In this document: positions 32,168-44,187 of the stretch, piece after piece
How positions within the stretch are numbered: the first letter of the stretch is position 1
Layout: each line of letters starts with the position of its first letter
Assembly (NCBI RefSeq): GCF_907164915.1
Contig: NC_061863.1
Coordinates: 10,169,882-10,233,881, forward strand
Origin: Impatiens glandulifera
Lineage: Eukaryota; Streptophyta; Magnoliopsida; Ericales; Balsaminaceae
DNA length: 64,000 bases
Direction: 5' to 3'
Translations under genes and position numbers: made by a program
The notes under the pieces: generated by a model
The model's database searches: none
What the model was told of the DNA's origin: nothing
Seen by the model: the letters and a program-made list of their open reading frames with translations, nothing else

Positions 32168-34105
32168 AGGGAGTCAAGGTACTGATCTAAAAAATGAAGG
32201 TCTGCTCCATGATCCGAGTTTGCTCTTGACATTTAAACAACCTTTCATTCAAAGTAGAAGCGGAAATTGCAAATCTTTCCTCCTCAGATGAGGCTTAGTT
32301 CAGCTAGCCCTAGACAGATCACATCTTATTAGAAAGGCAAGCATTTCATTATCATTATCAAGAATTGAAGACGCTAAGAATGACTGGGGCCCCGGAGAAG
32401 GCACAATACGTTCTTTTTATTCGATATTACCGGTAAAAGCATTGATTCTAAGCCTTTCCTCGATCGGCAGCAGAAAAGAAAAAATCTTGTTTGTTAGGGT
32501 AGGAGAAAGTCAGTAATCGACTGGGGATTTCCTTCTATAAAGAAGTCACCCTAGTAGCAACTCCGAGTTAGCTGGCTGGAAGAATAAGCAGAATGAGGAG
32601 CCTGGAACCGGAGTGAAAAGTCTCTAAAAAGGCGAGCTGGGCTCAGGAGCCGCTCAAGGGAAGAAGGATCTCGAAAACCTTTTGTGATGAATTTGTCCTC
32701 CTACTCAAAGTCGTCATCAACCACTTTAGATCGAAGAGAGGGGGTATATGACTGAGCTTCACTCCTATTTGTCCAATCCAAACAAAACCTATTATCCAAG
32801 ACCATCCCTCAATCCCTACTTGTCCTAACTCTGCTCTAGCTCTAGGACTTTGGGGAAGACTTTGTACATTCACTATGTCACTTCCTTTATCTTCTTTCTG
32901 AGAACCTTGTGCTTGACAGATCAATGAATGCAGGCATGGAAAGAATCGAATTATGAGGGTCGATGTAATTGAGTTCCGTCTTGCCATTATTGGTCTAGCG
33001 AGCCTGATTCTGGCATCACAGCCTATTCTATTAAATGATTTCAGCAAGAGCAGCCGGACGGACTACTTTAGTCTAGTGAGTGACTACTAGAGTAGAGTTG
33101 AGTCAAAAGGTATGGTATAGCAGCCTTTCTGAGCGAGCCTCTAGGATCTCCTATAAACCCCCATGATGTGGGAAAGGGAGGATATTAGGGGAAGCAGTGA
33201 GTGGAGATTCCCCTGCGTAGAGCCGGATGAGGGGAGACCTTCACGTCCGGTTCCTAATGGAAGAGTTCCCTCTTCTTTCACAACTAAGACAGGAACAATA
33301 ACAGACTACCCTATTGGCGAATGAGAGCAGTGTTGACTGGATTGAATATACCATCAGGAAATCGTGAGCTCTTCCTTGCTTCCGATAACCTCCCCACCAG
33401 AAGGCAGAATTGTTGTTAGATAGAAGTCAGCCAGTCCCAAGCAAGGCATTAAGTAGCTCTCCAGGAGATATCTGTGAACAATGAGGCCTTCCTCATGAAG
33501 TTGAGGTGGGGCATCAACCATAGCAGTCGGACCTATTGAGGATGTTCAACTACATTTTAAGAGGCCTTTGGAAGGCAATCCAACTTTATATTTACGCACC
33601 TGGTATGAGTCCTCCCCTTCAGTCCTTTCAGCACTTGCTGCCTAGCCTTCGGGAATGAAAGTAACCTGGTTTGGTTATTTAGAAGGAGCTGCTTCTGCTT
33701 TCCAAAGCAAAGGTAAACGACTAACTAAGCACTAGGTACGGTCAGCCTTAGACATTTTTAGTAAAAAGTGATTCCCTTCTTTACGGATTCTAGCTTAGAG
33801 TCAGTCCCTGATCTAGTTTCTTGCCTCAAAGCCTGCTTTCTCCAGCCCATCTTTCTATTCCCCATACCGGATATTCCCTTCCCATTGTCGGAGTCAGTTT
33901 AATTCTACTTGCAGGTAGTTTGAGTTCTGTTTCAACCAGTCTTTACTTGGGTGCAGTCCCCTTGTGTAGGAGTGCTCGTGCTGTCTAGTAGTCGTCTCTC
34001 TCAATGTATGTATGGTAGGTAAAGAGCAAAGACTACATTACATCCAGTTCTATAACTAGTGGTTACAACGAGTATGAAGCAAGGGAGGAATTTCAATGGA
34101 TATAT
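32168..34105 (+). other. Mitochondrial-like insert (NUMT)
   Basis: Base composition changes abruptly from about one quarter GC to near one half, with the mixed-sequence style of plant mitochondrial noncoding DNA and no TE landmarks. It contains a well-formed group II intron domain V (33220-33253) of the form seen in plant mitochondrial nad introns. No intact mitochondrial gene was recognised; the minus-strand frame at 32643-33047 looks accidental. Edges are set by composition. A plastid source is less likely, since the domain V has the mitochondrial rather than the plastid type. Confidence 0.65.
33220..33253 (+). ncRNA. Group II intron domain V (organellar), with domain VI following
   Basis: Exactly 34 nt: GAGCCGGA pairs with TCCGGTTC, a CG bulge follows the upper strand, and a GAGA (GNRA) loop closes the top. 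The AGC triad at its start is intact. 33254-33285 can form a domain VI stem (GGAAGAG/CTCTTCT) with candidate branch A near the end. The upstream intron domains are not resolved. Nuclear copy, so not expected to splice. Confidence 0.75.
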
Positions 34106-34191
34106 GGCTAATTCTAAAATATTATTCAAAATAGTGATAGAATGAGTTCTTATTTCTAAAATAGGTTATTGATTCACTCATTCACATTGGT

Positions 34192-34452
34192 TCATCCTGC
34201 TATGCCCTTGGCCTTTTGCTCTTCTAACGTAAAAGGTGGCCGGCCATTCGTCAAGGCACCTTGCTTCCCTTCTTGGAGTTCGCCTCTCTCCTTCTCGAGC
34301 TTAGCGATGCGTTCCTTTAGGTCCCCGAAATTATCTTGTCCATAAGCCATGTCGAGTTCTACCTTCTCCAAACTAGCGATAATGTCAACAATTGCATCTA
34401 TTGATCTCCCCCTTCTTTGATAATTTTGGATCCTCCCGCTTGAACCTGCCAA
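34192..34452 (-). pseudogene. Retrotransposon gag-like coiled-coil fragment
   Basis: Minus frame: AGSSGRIQNYQRRGRSID, IVDIIASLEKVELDM, NFGDLKERIAKLEKERGEL. Heptad-like spacing of I/L predicts a coiled coil. It has no ATG in frame (TTG at the head, stop before it) and stops after 86 residues. It lies about 110 bp downstream of a primer site and LTR on the same strand, so I read it as the start of a gag gene, lineage unknown. Confidence 0.45.
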
Positions 34453-34550
34453 GGGTTCCTAAGCTCATCTTCAATCTATTGGGGAAGTTCCTAAGATCAT
34501 CTTCATCCACGTTATTAATAATTGCACTTTCTTCGATCTCTTCATCATTC

Positions 34551-34563
34551 TGCTCTTATACCA
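34551..34563 (-). other. Primer binding site, minus strand
   Basis: Reverse complement reads TGGTATAAGAGCA, one base from the Met-tRNA standard TGGTATCAGAGCA. Confidence 0.6.
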
Positions 34564-35028
34564 ACTATCACGGAGTCGATCTTTCCACCAACGATCTGTG
34601 TGTCACTAGTTACGATATTCAGAAAACGAGTAACTTGTCTGCCTTACTTGAAGCAACACTCTATGTTTGGTTCAATAAATATAAAATCTCTAGATAGAGA
34701 AAACGAACTCTTACAAAGAATAATATTATATCACTTGAATACTTGGTGATTACAATGTAATACGTTTGAGATATTTATAGAACTTATTATAACTATCACA
34801 TTAATGACAGACTAATTTATGACATTCCTTCTAATTGTCAATTAGTGATGTATTACTTGTCAATTAATGGTGCACTAATTTAGACCATGTATTTTCACTA
34901 CTAATTAATTACATTAATCTAGCACATGCCTTCTAACTACCGAATTTCTAACTAGAATATTCTTTGAATTGAGCCTACTTAGATGATTAGGCCTTTTCTT
35001 GGACTAGGAAGATAAGGGCACTGTAACA
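34564..35028 (-). repeat. Single LTR (465 bp) of a truncated element
   Basis: On the minus strand it starts TGTTACAGTGCC (35028) and ends just before the primer site. The second LTR is not in the window. The element is cut within gag near 34150, at the edge of the mitochondrial-like insert. Confidence 0.55.
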
Positions 35029-35029
35029 A

Positions 35030-36640
35030 TTTATACATGTAAGAATATAAAAAAAATATTATTTATGTATAAATATTTTGGAGAAAAATAATATTATTCA
35101 AATTAAATTAATTTTGAATTAACTTTGTTTTTATAAAAATAATTTTAATTAAAATTTAATATATATATATTAAAGATATCAAATATCTAAAATTTAAAAA
35201 ATTCATTTATAATTGAATAAACATTTTGTTGATTTGGAAACACTCAAAAAAAAAAAATTAAATAAACATTTTAAACATTAAGTTTTGAATCAAATTATAA
35301 ATCAAATTATATAAAATTTTATTTTGCTCTATTATTATTTATTGTTGATTTGCTTATTTAAAAAAAATAAAAATGCTAAAAAATACCAAACTAATTTATT
35401 TGCATTTATATCTATATTGATTTTGAGTATCTAGTAAAAATTAATATTTATCAAAAAAAAAAAATTAATAAAATAAATTATTTAAAAAATATTATTTGGA
35501 TAAATAATTAGACAAACAATAAAAAAAATTTAAAATTAATATATATATATATAATTAAATAAATTAAAAATATGTGATAATTGATATTTTCTCTTTAAAT
35601 TTTAAATATACATTGTTTCCATTTATATATTTATAATAATAAATTAGTCTTTTATTAATTCTTTTAGTTAAATATTTTTTTACTTAAATATTTTTATTAA
35701 TTTATCTTAAAGTTATTTTATGAAACATTTTTTTAATATTTTTATTTAATAATATATATATATATATATTATTAAATAATAAAATTAATTGTTATTTGTA
35801 TTTAATAAAAAAATAATTATAATATAATATTTTGTGTAAAATTATACATATAACATATATAAGACCACTATAAATTAAAATAATTTTTTTATTAACAATT
35901 TTAATTATGTCAAAATAGAGAAATGATAGGAGATGGCATTTGAGAGAGAGAAAATGGGAGAGAAAATGATGTGTCACTACATCACTGTTAGAAAAAATGA
36001 TAAAAGGTGAGGAGAGAGAAAATATAGAGAAATTTTATTATTTTTTTAGCTAATCAAATTGCGTCACATCATTTCCTCACTCAAGTTCCCTCTCCTAATA
36101 ATTTCTCGTCAAAATATATGTTTTTTGTTTTATTATTTAATAATATATATTACATATTTATTATATTTTATGGATAATACTTTATATTTATATATATATA
36201 TATATAATTAATAATTTTAAAATATAAATATTAAGAGACAACAAAAATTAAGTTTAATATATTCAAAGAAAAATATTAATAACAATAATTTTTTTAAAAA
36301 AAATTATTAAATATTTATTTAAAAAATATTAATATTAGTTACGTTACCTATTATTACTGACAATTTTTTAAAACTAAACAATTATTTTATTTCACATCTA
36401 TCCATAAATTAATCAATTTCTTGTCTAATAACTTTATTTTCAAATCAATCAAATAAACTCATTTTAACCATTAATATAATTTTTTTCTAATATTTTTTAA
36501 TAAAGTTGAATTTTGTGTAAACATTATTATATTGTTTAACTGAAATTAATCATGAATAAATAATTATAAATAAAATAATCATAAATTTTAGACAATATAT
36601 TAAAATCGACATTCACATAAATAAAATAAATAAATAACAA
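35030..36640. other. AT-rich DNA, no gene seen apart from a MITE
   Basis: Runs of A and T, short AT repeats (35538-35551, 35752-35769, 36189-36206). Only the MITE at 35918-36107 stands out. Confidence 0.5.
35918..36107. mobile_element. Mutator-type MITE (190 bp)
   Basis: Perfect 9-bp target duplication GTCAAAATA at 35909-35917 and 36108-36116. Ends GAGAAATGATAGGAG and, inverted, GAGAAATTATTAGGAG. A 9-bp duplication is the mark of Mutator-like elements. No coding capacity. Confidence 0.75.
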
Positions 36641-37852
36641 TGACAAATAAAAAAATAGGGGATAATGAATATTATGATCAATTTAGTTACAAAATATAAT
36701 AAAACTTATGGTTAACTTAATAGATATTATAATTTAGCATATTAAAAACAAAAAAGTGCATGATGTTAAACAAATTTTAAAACGAAATAAGAATAATTTA
36801 ATATATAAGTTAAATTGATAATATTTTATTAGATGACACAACTTTTAGTTTGGACAATTCATCTTCACAATTATATTTTAGAGTAATTCGTTCGTGAAGC
36901 CATAAAATGTGTAAATATTTGAATTATTTTTCAGTAATCTATGTATAAAAATTTAAAGAATGTGCATAAATTATTTAAAAAGTAATAAGATCATAATTAG
37001 GGGATAATGAATATCATAAACTTTATTTGTTGACCAAAATTATATTATAATTTAACATATTAAAAACAAATAAATGCATAATGTCATAAAAAATTAAAAC
37101 GAATAATGAATAATTTAATATAATATATAAGTTTTAGATGACTCAACTTTAGTTTGAATCATTCATCTTCAAAATTATTTCTTAGGGTAATTTGTCGTGT
37201 AGTCATAAAATTTGTAAATATTTACATGGTTCTTCACTAACCGATGTATGAAAATTTAATGAATGAGTATAGATTATTTAAAATAATAATAATGAAAAAA
37301 AGTGTATGTGATACCCTTAATTTAATTTATGAGTGTTTTGACACGAAAATAGTTAGACTTTGTGATATTAGTAATGAAAAATTTGATTTTTTAAGAGTAA
37401 AAAGTTATATAAATTTCATTAACAATCAACAATTTTCTAATGCATAATTTTAGAATAATCATAACGGTTGTATATATATTCTTCTTAAATTTATTACACG
37501 TGTCTTCACGAAAGTCTGTTATTTATGAGAAGTCAATAATGATGGGTCGTCCTGATAAATCATCATAAAAAATTTTAATGAATGTGTATAGATTATTTAA
37601 AAATAATAATGAAAAAAAGTGAACGTGTTACCCTTTATTCAATTTTAATTTTAATTTTAAAATAATAGTATTGAAAATTTTAATTTTTTAAGAGTAAAAA
37701 GTTATATAAATTTCATTAACTATCAAAAATTTTGAGATGCATAATTTTAGAATAATTATACCAATTGTATATATATTCTTTTTGTAATAATAATGATGGG
37801 TTTTCCTGATAAATTATTATAAGAAAAAATTTATGATTATATTAATAAAAAA

Positions 37853-37898
<46 letters not shown>

Positions 37899-38500
37899 AC
37901 AATGATAATTATCAACTCAAATTATTAAGTACACACGTTCAAACTTCATCCTCGCTTGGATATAAATATTGCAAACTTACATTATATTATTTTTTTTATA
38001 TATTGACATCTAAAAAAATGTAATTAAGAAAATTAATCGATTTAAATTCTTACCATGTGGTCTCCAAAATTCTCACAAAAATTTAAGATTTTTAATCTCA
38101 TCAATTTACTCACGTTCTCAAAAAGGTTTTGTCTTCACGAAAGTGTCATTTATGAGAAAGTGTCATTTATGAGAAGTCAATAATGATGGGTCCTCTTAAT
38201 AAATTGTCTTAAGAAAAGTTTATGATTATATTAATAATATATATATATATATATATATATTCAACTATAATTATTTAGTACATTTGTTGCAAGTTCTTCC
38301 TCGCTTGGACATAGATATTGCGAACTTATATTATTGTTCTTTTATATTTTGATATCTAAAAAAATTATAATTAATAAAATAATTGACTTAAACTCTTACC
38401 ATTTGGTCTGCAAGATTGTCATAAATATTTAAACTTTTTAATCTCACTAAATTTACTCAGTTACTCAAAAAAGTCTTTTTAAAAATTTTAAAACTAAAAC
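36641..38500. repeat. Diverged ~300-350 bp modules in direct repeat
   Basis: AGGGGATAATGAATAT begins units at about 36657 and 37009; GTAAAAAGTTATATAAATTT recurs at 37397 and 37694; AATAATGATGGGT at 37535, 37789 and 38178; CCTCGCTTGGA at 37950 and 38299. Within 38144-38175 a 16-bp piece (GTGTCATTTATGAGAA) is doubled. No frame longer than about 67 codons. Confidence 0.65.
37857..37895. repeat. (AT)n microsatellite
   Basis: About 19 AT units. Confidence 0.95.
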
Positions 38501-39145
38501 ACTCAAAAAAAAAATAAAATATGAAAACCGTGAATAATATTAGAAAAATATTTAAGGGTAAATATTTGCATGATTCTTCACTAAGGTAACGAAGATTAAA
38601 ATAGTCGACTTATGTTATAGATGAAAAAAATAATGGTTATTTCGTGAAATAATTCAAATCAAGTCACATAATGAAATGTAATCAAACACATGAAACTGAC
38701 AATTTATTAATGTTTTGTAATTTATCTACCTGATAAGAATGATAAATCAATAGAAAAAAAAACGAATAATAAAATTTTTTACCATTTCAGTAATATAGTC
38801 AAGATTCACGGATAAGAATCGAAGGAGTTCATTGCATGAAATCTCTTCATCGTCGTTATATCTTTCTCACTCCATTACAAATTGTTATTTAGTGCAACAC
38901 CTTCGAGGTAGGAAAAACAATATCTTTATATTATGTAATTTTAAACCCGTCGACCAATAATCATCTTTTAGTTCGATCTACTTCATAAACAAATTAAAGA
39001 GAAAGACCAAATAAAGATAATTTAATAATTTTGTTTTTGTATCACCATTGTTATACCCATATTCAAATTCGCATCAGAAGATATTCGAACCCATGATCTC
39101 ATATATAAAATTTGACTTTTGAGTGATGGTTGATTTTAATTTATA

Positions 39146-39199
<54 letters not shown>

Positions 39200-39886
39200 A
39201 AAATTTAGGTAATTTTTTGATTATTTATTTTAAATATGTTATTATATTTATAATATAATTATATAAATTATAAATTATAAAATAATTAATATAAATATAA
39301 TTATTATTTATATATAAAATTATTTATTAATATATTATTATATAGATTATAAAATAATTAATATTAATATAATCAAAATATATATATATATATATATATA
39401 ATTATTTAATACTATATAGTTATGTAGATAATAAAATAATTAATCAAAATATAAAATCAAAATAAACAATATAATAAATATGAAAAAGAAAATATAGGAG
39501 TATATATATATATATATGAGAAATGATTAGGTGAGGGAATGATGTGGCATAATTTTATTCGTTGAAAAAATCAAATAATTTCTCTTTTTTCTCTCTTTCA
39601 TTCCACTTTTACATTTTCAAACCAATCAAGGTAATGCCACGTAATTCCCTCACCAAATTCTCTTATTAAATTCTCTCACTCTATTACTCATATATATATA
39701 TATATATATATTAATTTAAAATAAAAATAAAAATCCAGAGTCAACCCATTCCATTTTATATTCAAATATAGTTATATTAGTATTCATTTATACTCACACT
39801 AAAATTCAAATCAACCACAACACCCAATTTGTAGAGTAATTTAAGAATTATGCATTATTGAATATATATAGATGATTAATAAAGTC

Positions 39887-39933
<47 letters not shown>

Positions 39934-40020
39934 TATATTGGCAAACTAAATTAATTGATTTTTCTTAATTGTTTTACTTTTGTGTATCGTAAAACTACGA
40001 ATTACTTTTAAATTTTAAGA
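38501..40020. other. AT-rich DNA with microsatellites, no gene seen
   Basis: (TTA)n at 39149-39183, (AT)n at about 39184-39199 and 39890-39929, and a MITE at 39518-39689. No coding signal. Confidence 0.5.
39518..39689. mobile_element. MITE related to 35918-36107
   Basis: Left end GAGAAATGATTAGGTGAGGG, right part GGTGAGGGAATTACGTGGCA when inverted. Both ends lie in AT repeats, so the target duplication cannot be read. Ends match those of the MITE at 35918. Confidence 0.6.
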
Positions 40021-40198
40021 AAAATGATATTTTGAGATTTGAAGAAAAAAAATATGTTAAAAAGGTAAGTAACTTGAATATGCTTTAAGGATAATTTTTT
40101 TTTTTTAGAATTTTCATAATCTTAAACAATTAAATAATAATATTTATAAACAAAGGTTGTACGTACTTTCTTTAGTAAGGTTTCTTAATCTTTCTCCA

Positions 40199-40208
40199 CT
40201 ATAAAAGG
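40199..40208 (+). promoter_or_regulatory. Likely TATA box of ECA1-like gene 2
   Basis: CTATAAAAGG about 65-70 bp before the ATG, a better match than in gene 1. Confidence 0.65.
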
Positions 40209-40269
40209 GACACATATAGTCTTATAATATCATCAAACTCAAAATATTTATACATACAATTGTGTAGCA

Positions 40270-40677
40270 ATGAATTCAAAGACTTTAATGATTGTAATAA
40301 TAACCTTCATAGTGGTTTCACCTTCACCCTCGATCAAGTCTGGGCAAGCTTATTTCTTTTCACCAAGCAACCCTTCGCCTCCACCACCTAATTCTCAATC
40401 AGCATTATTACCAATTCCTCGATCGCCACTGCGACCATCACCCAATCCTTTATTACCCACTATTTCACCTCTTTGCGTGTATGCAATAACCGGCTTAAGT
40501 TATTGTGGACTGGAGATCTTCTATGGAATATTCAAGAGAACACCTGTTAGTGTAAAATGTCTTGATGCTATCTCTTATTTCAATGAAGTATGCTACCGAA
40601 AGGATACTTTACCTTATGTATTCGAACAACTTCCCAATTTTCTCCGCCAAAACGCAAATGCATCTCCACCCTCCTGA
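40270..40677 (+). CDS. Secreted Pro-rich protein with ECA1/prolamin-like Cys domain, gene 2
   Basis: 135 residues, intronless paralogue of 29122-29571. Signal peptide MNSKTLMIVIITFIVV, shorter proline-rich stretch (PSNPSPPPPNSQ, PRSPLRPSPNPLLP), then the C-terminal domain CVYAITGLSYCGLEIFYGIF, KCLDAISYFNEVC, FEQLPNFLRQN. Compared with gene 1 the VCFC becomes LSYC and the CC pair becomes CL, so two Cys of the disulphide set are lost; the remaining C-x10-C, C and C could still pair. The frame is intact and the promoter and AATAAA (40797) are kept, so it may still be expressed with a changed fold. Function is inferred from the family (secreted signals of female gametophyte or seed), not shown. 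Confidence 0.72.
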   Translation: MNSKTLMIVIITFIVVSPSPSIKSGQAYFFSPSNPSPPPPNSQSALLPIPRSPLRPSPNPLLPTISPLCVYAITGLSYCGLEIFYGIFKRTPVSVKCLDAISYFNEVCYRKDTLPYVFEQLPNFLRQNANASPPS

Positions 40678-41851
40678 TTTTGAAACCAGCAATTTATTAA
40701 ATTCAATTTGGGATGTTGTTTCATGTTCTAGTTTGGTATCAATTGGAGGAGGATGCAAATCAGTGCATTGTTTCTTCCTTCCATTATATTCTTACAAATA
40801 AAATAAGCTAATAAAGTATTCAACTTTTTTAAGTTTCAATTGATAAATATTATTTGTTTAATTTTTTATTATGAAAACATAAACATTTAAGATTAAAATA
40901 GACATAAATACTCAAATATATATAATTATATATAAACTATATGATTCGAGACAATCCAAATATATAAAATAACAATTTATTTTAAGAAGATGGTAAATTA
41001 AATAATAATAAAATTCAATTCAAAAATAATAAATTTGCATATAAAAACAATGATATATATATAAATATACACTTACTATAAATCTCTGCTCTCACACTAC
41101 AACACCCATCTCGGAATGTGAGCGGAAACGATGGTTAAATATTACAAAAGTATGATTAAAAATGACATAAATAAAACTTAAGCTTAGCAAATATACCTAT
41201 ACAAGTCCAAGACTAACCAACTTAGCTACATAACTTTTATACTTTAAAATCAACCTAATATTTTTATAAACATAAACATATGAACTTAATTACGACATTT
41301 TTATACTTTTTATTAATTCTTTTCGACCGAAGATCACCCAATGTCAGTTTTCCAAGCCAACAACCGAAACAAATTAGTTTGACTAACTTTTTACATAGAA
41401 ATCTAGTCAGGCCTAGTCAGTGATCGAGAATTTTGACATTAGCCTAGCTTTTGACTGAAAAAATAGGGTTTCTGTCCATATTTTTGAAGCAGCACGGCCT
41501 CACGCTTGACCGTAGTTTTAGCCATGTGCATGCTTCCGATCGAGTTTTTCAGCTAGGAATGATTTTCGACAGAGAAAATCAGCTTTTTCATCTAAGATTT
41601 TTCCAAATGCGGTCAAAAAGTAGGCTAGCGACCGAGAATCGCCCCACCACTCTTCCTAACGCCTGAACCCGCTTCAGACCGCTTCAACCAGTCCGTTTTA
41701 GCTTCGAGACCTATTTGTTTTCGGTTTTAATTTAATTTATTTATTTTGGTGTCTTTTATTTATTTGGAGGGTTTAATTAATTTTTTAGAATAAAAAAAAT
41801 TAAACACCCGAAAATAATATTTTCAACTAAAACACAAAAATATTTCCGATA

Positions 41852-43420
41852 AGACCTATGACATTTTTAAAGTGTTTAGAAATTATTTTGGAAATTATTT
41901 TATAAACAACATTGCAACAGGAAATTGGTCTGTAACCTTGTACTTTTTCGGGCACCGCAGTTTTGGGGATCAAGTTGAGGACCGTTGTATTCCATTGCTT
42001 TATCATCTTCCTATTCTTGAAAAACTCCAGAACCCCATTAATAATATCTTTACCCACAGCCGACCAATTGTCTTTGTAGAGCTTTGCATTGAAACCATCC
42101 GGACCCGGGCTTTTATTCCCATCAATACTGAACAGAACTTCTTTAACCTCAACCCTCGTGACAACCCTTATTAACTCGCGACTATTCTCAGCAGAAAATT
42201 TTCTATCGATAATCTGATACAAGGTATTCAGGTGAATTTGATGTTGTTTCTTGTACCTATTAGCTGCTTATAGAAGTCGATAGCCAGATCTTGTACATCC
42301 TTCTGACCCTGAACATATTCGCCATAATCATTCTTCAGCCTGTACACGTTGTTTCTCATGTTTCTAGCCTTGTATTTCCTATAGAAGAAAGCTGTATTTT
42401 TATCACCCAATGAAAGTCAGCTCTGTCTTGATTTCTCATGTCTCTTCACCTCATTGAGTTGTTCATCACTATCCTGAACTTTTTCTAGTTCTTTTCTTGC
42501 AACCAGAACTCTACTGGAGATATTGTTGAATTTTTTCTTGTCAAAGCTTCGGAGTTGATTTTTCAGGATCTGTAACTTTTCAGAAACCTTGTACATATTG
42601 GAACCCCTAACATCTGTAGACCATACACTTTGAAGAATATCCTTGAATTTGTCGTTTTCCATCCAAAAGTTGAAGAATTTGAAGGGCTTCTTAAACCTCT
42701 TCTCCTTTTCCCAGAACAATTTAATCAGACAATGATCAGAAATTCTAGGATTCAGAAAATGAAATTGACTTCTCAGAAATTGGTTGATCTAGTTCTCATT
42801 GACCAGACATATGTCAAACCTACTTTTCCTTATTCGCTCATCTCCTCTTGTAAAAGACCAGGTGAAGAAGTTCCCAGAATTAGTAGGCTCAATACAACCC
42901 ATATCTATGATGCATTCGTTAAAATCAATCATATCATGAGTAATTTCATATTCCGGGCTACGATTAATCTCATTTCTTGTTGCATTATAGTCACCAAGGA
43001 CAACCCAAGATTTATCACTACCAATCCAGTTCCTAAGACTATTCCAGAGCAGTCATTCGTTAATGCTTGAGTTATTACTATACATAATAGCAAGATGGAA
43101 CACAATTCTAGTGGTTTTGTCTTTGACCTCAACTAGGATTGTTTGATCATTATAAAATAGAGTCTTGACCTCAGAACTTTATTATCCCAGATAACCCAGA
43201 TTCTGCCCATTTTGTCATTTCAATTGTAAATAATTTCCCAGCTGCTATCAATAAACAACTTGCTAACCTTGTCAACGTTCCAGATTTTTACTTTTGTCTC
43301 AAGAATACCCATAATAGTGATCTTCTGGTTCTCAATGATCCTCCTGATTTCTTTGCATTTCAGAGGGTCATTAAGACCCCTTATGTTCCATGTCACTTTA
43401 TTTATGAATGAATATAAGTG
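41852..43420 (-). pseudogene. LINE ORF2 endonuclease and RT start, truncated, copy B
   Basis: Minus strand from 43420: INKVTWNIRGLNDPLKCKE, then endonuclease parts (IMGILETKVKIWNVDKV; GRIWVIWDNKV) in broken frames, a linker (MFWEKEKRFKKPFKFFNFW, DKNTAFFYRKYKARNMRNN) and the reverse transcriptase start (NKSPGPDGFNAKLYKDNW; VQGYRPISCCNVVYKIISK). It stops within RT at 41852, where the ECA1 duplicated segment begins, so the catalytic Asp-Asp box is missing. It continues the LINE of which window positions 1-80 are the copy A equivalent. Confidence 0.82.
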
Positions 43421-44187
43421 CACGCAACATCTCTGAACCGGCGTGGCTTCAGATGACCAATCCAACGGAGAGAGAAAAAGGTGACCGTTAGGATATCCTT
43501 CACTATAAAAGGAAGACGAAGGGTCTTCATTAAACGCAGCAGTTTTTGTATTATCAAGAGAAAGAATTGAACATCCATTAGTAAAAGAAAATCCCACGCG
43601 CGACTCTAAATAGTAGTTGAAATCCTTGAAGGCGTTGTTGTTATATTGAGTTATTGTATTACATCATAGTGAGTGGTGTAACCGACGAGTAGTGATTAAG
43701 GCTCGTTCGGCATTGTGTGAGTGTTGTAACATTCAAGTTAGTGAAAATCCTTCTCACCATCTGAGAAGAAGGGGTGACGTATGAGAGTTTTCTCCGAACA
43801 TCCATAAAAAATCTTGTCTCGTGTTATTTTCTTTATTTCCGGTTTACTCACTAAACCGATCTATCACCTACTCCAAACCGAACCGGTCCATTTCTCCTCT
43901 CTAACCGACTCTTTCCAAATATCATCCAAATCAAATTTTGAGTGTTGCTTCAAGCTGAAATAGACATTTCTGCTCTTGAACCCGGTTCAAGAGTCTGTGA
44001 CATCTTGCGCAGTGTTAAGAAGGGGTTTTAGTCTCTAACCGGACTATCACCAACCAGTGTGTGTGTATTGTTGTGTTGTTGTAAGTGTTCACCTTTAAAA
44101 AACCGGAACCCCGGTCCTCCAAGGGCGATCCCGATCCTAACAAGTGGTATCAGAGAGAGGTTTTTAACACTCAAGCAACCGAAGAAG

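Larger units (their letters stand above)
40020..41850 (+). repeat. Duplicated segment, unit 2, with ECA1-like gene 2
   Basis: Aligns with 28790-31780 less the hAT element. Its right edge is the broken end of the minus-strand LINE at 41852. Confidence 0.75.

Noticed and set aside
32643..33047. 134-codon minus-strand frame
   Set aside because: Lies in the mitochondrial-like insert; no family resemblance, and GC-richer DNA gives chance frames.
37244..37447. 67-codon frame
   Set aside because: Chance frame inside AT-rich modular repeats; not conserved in the other modules.
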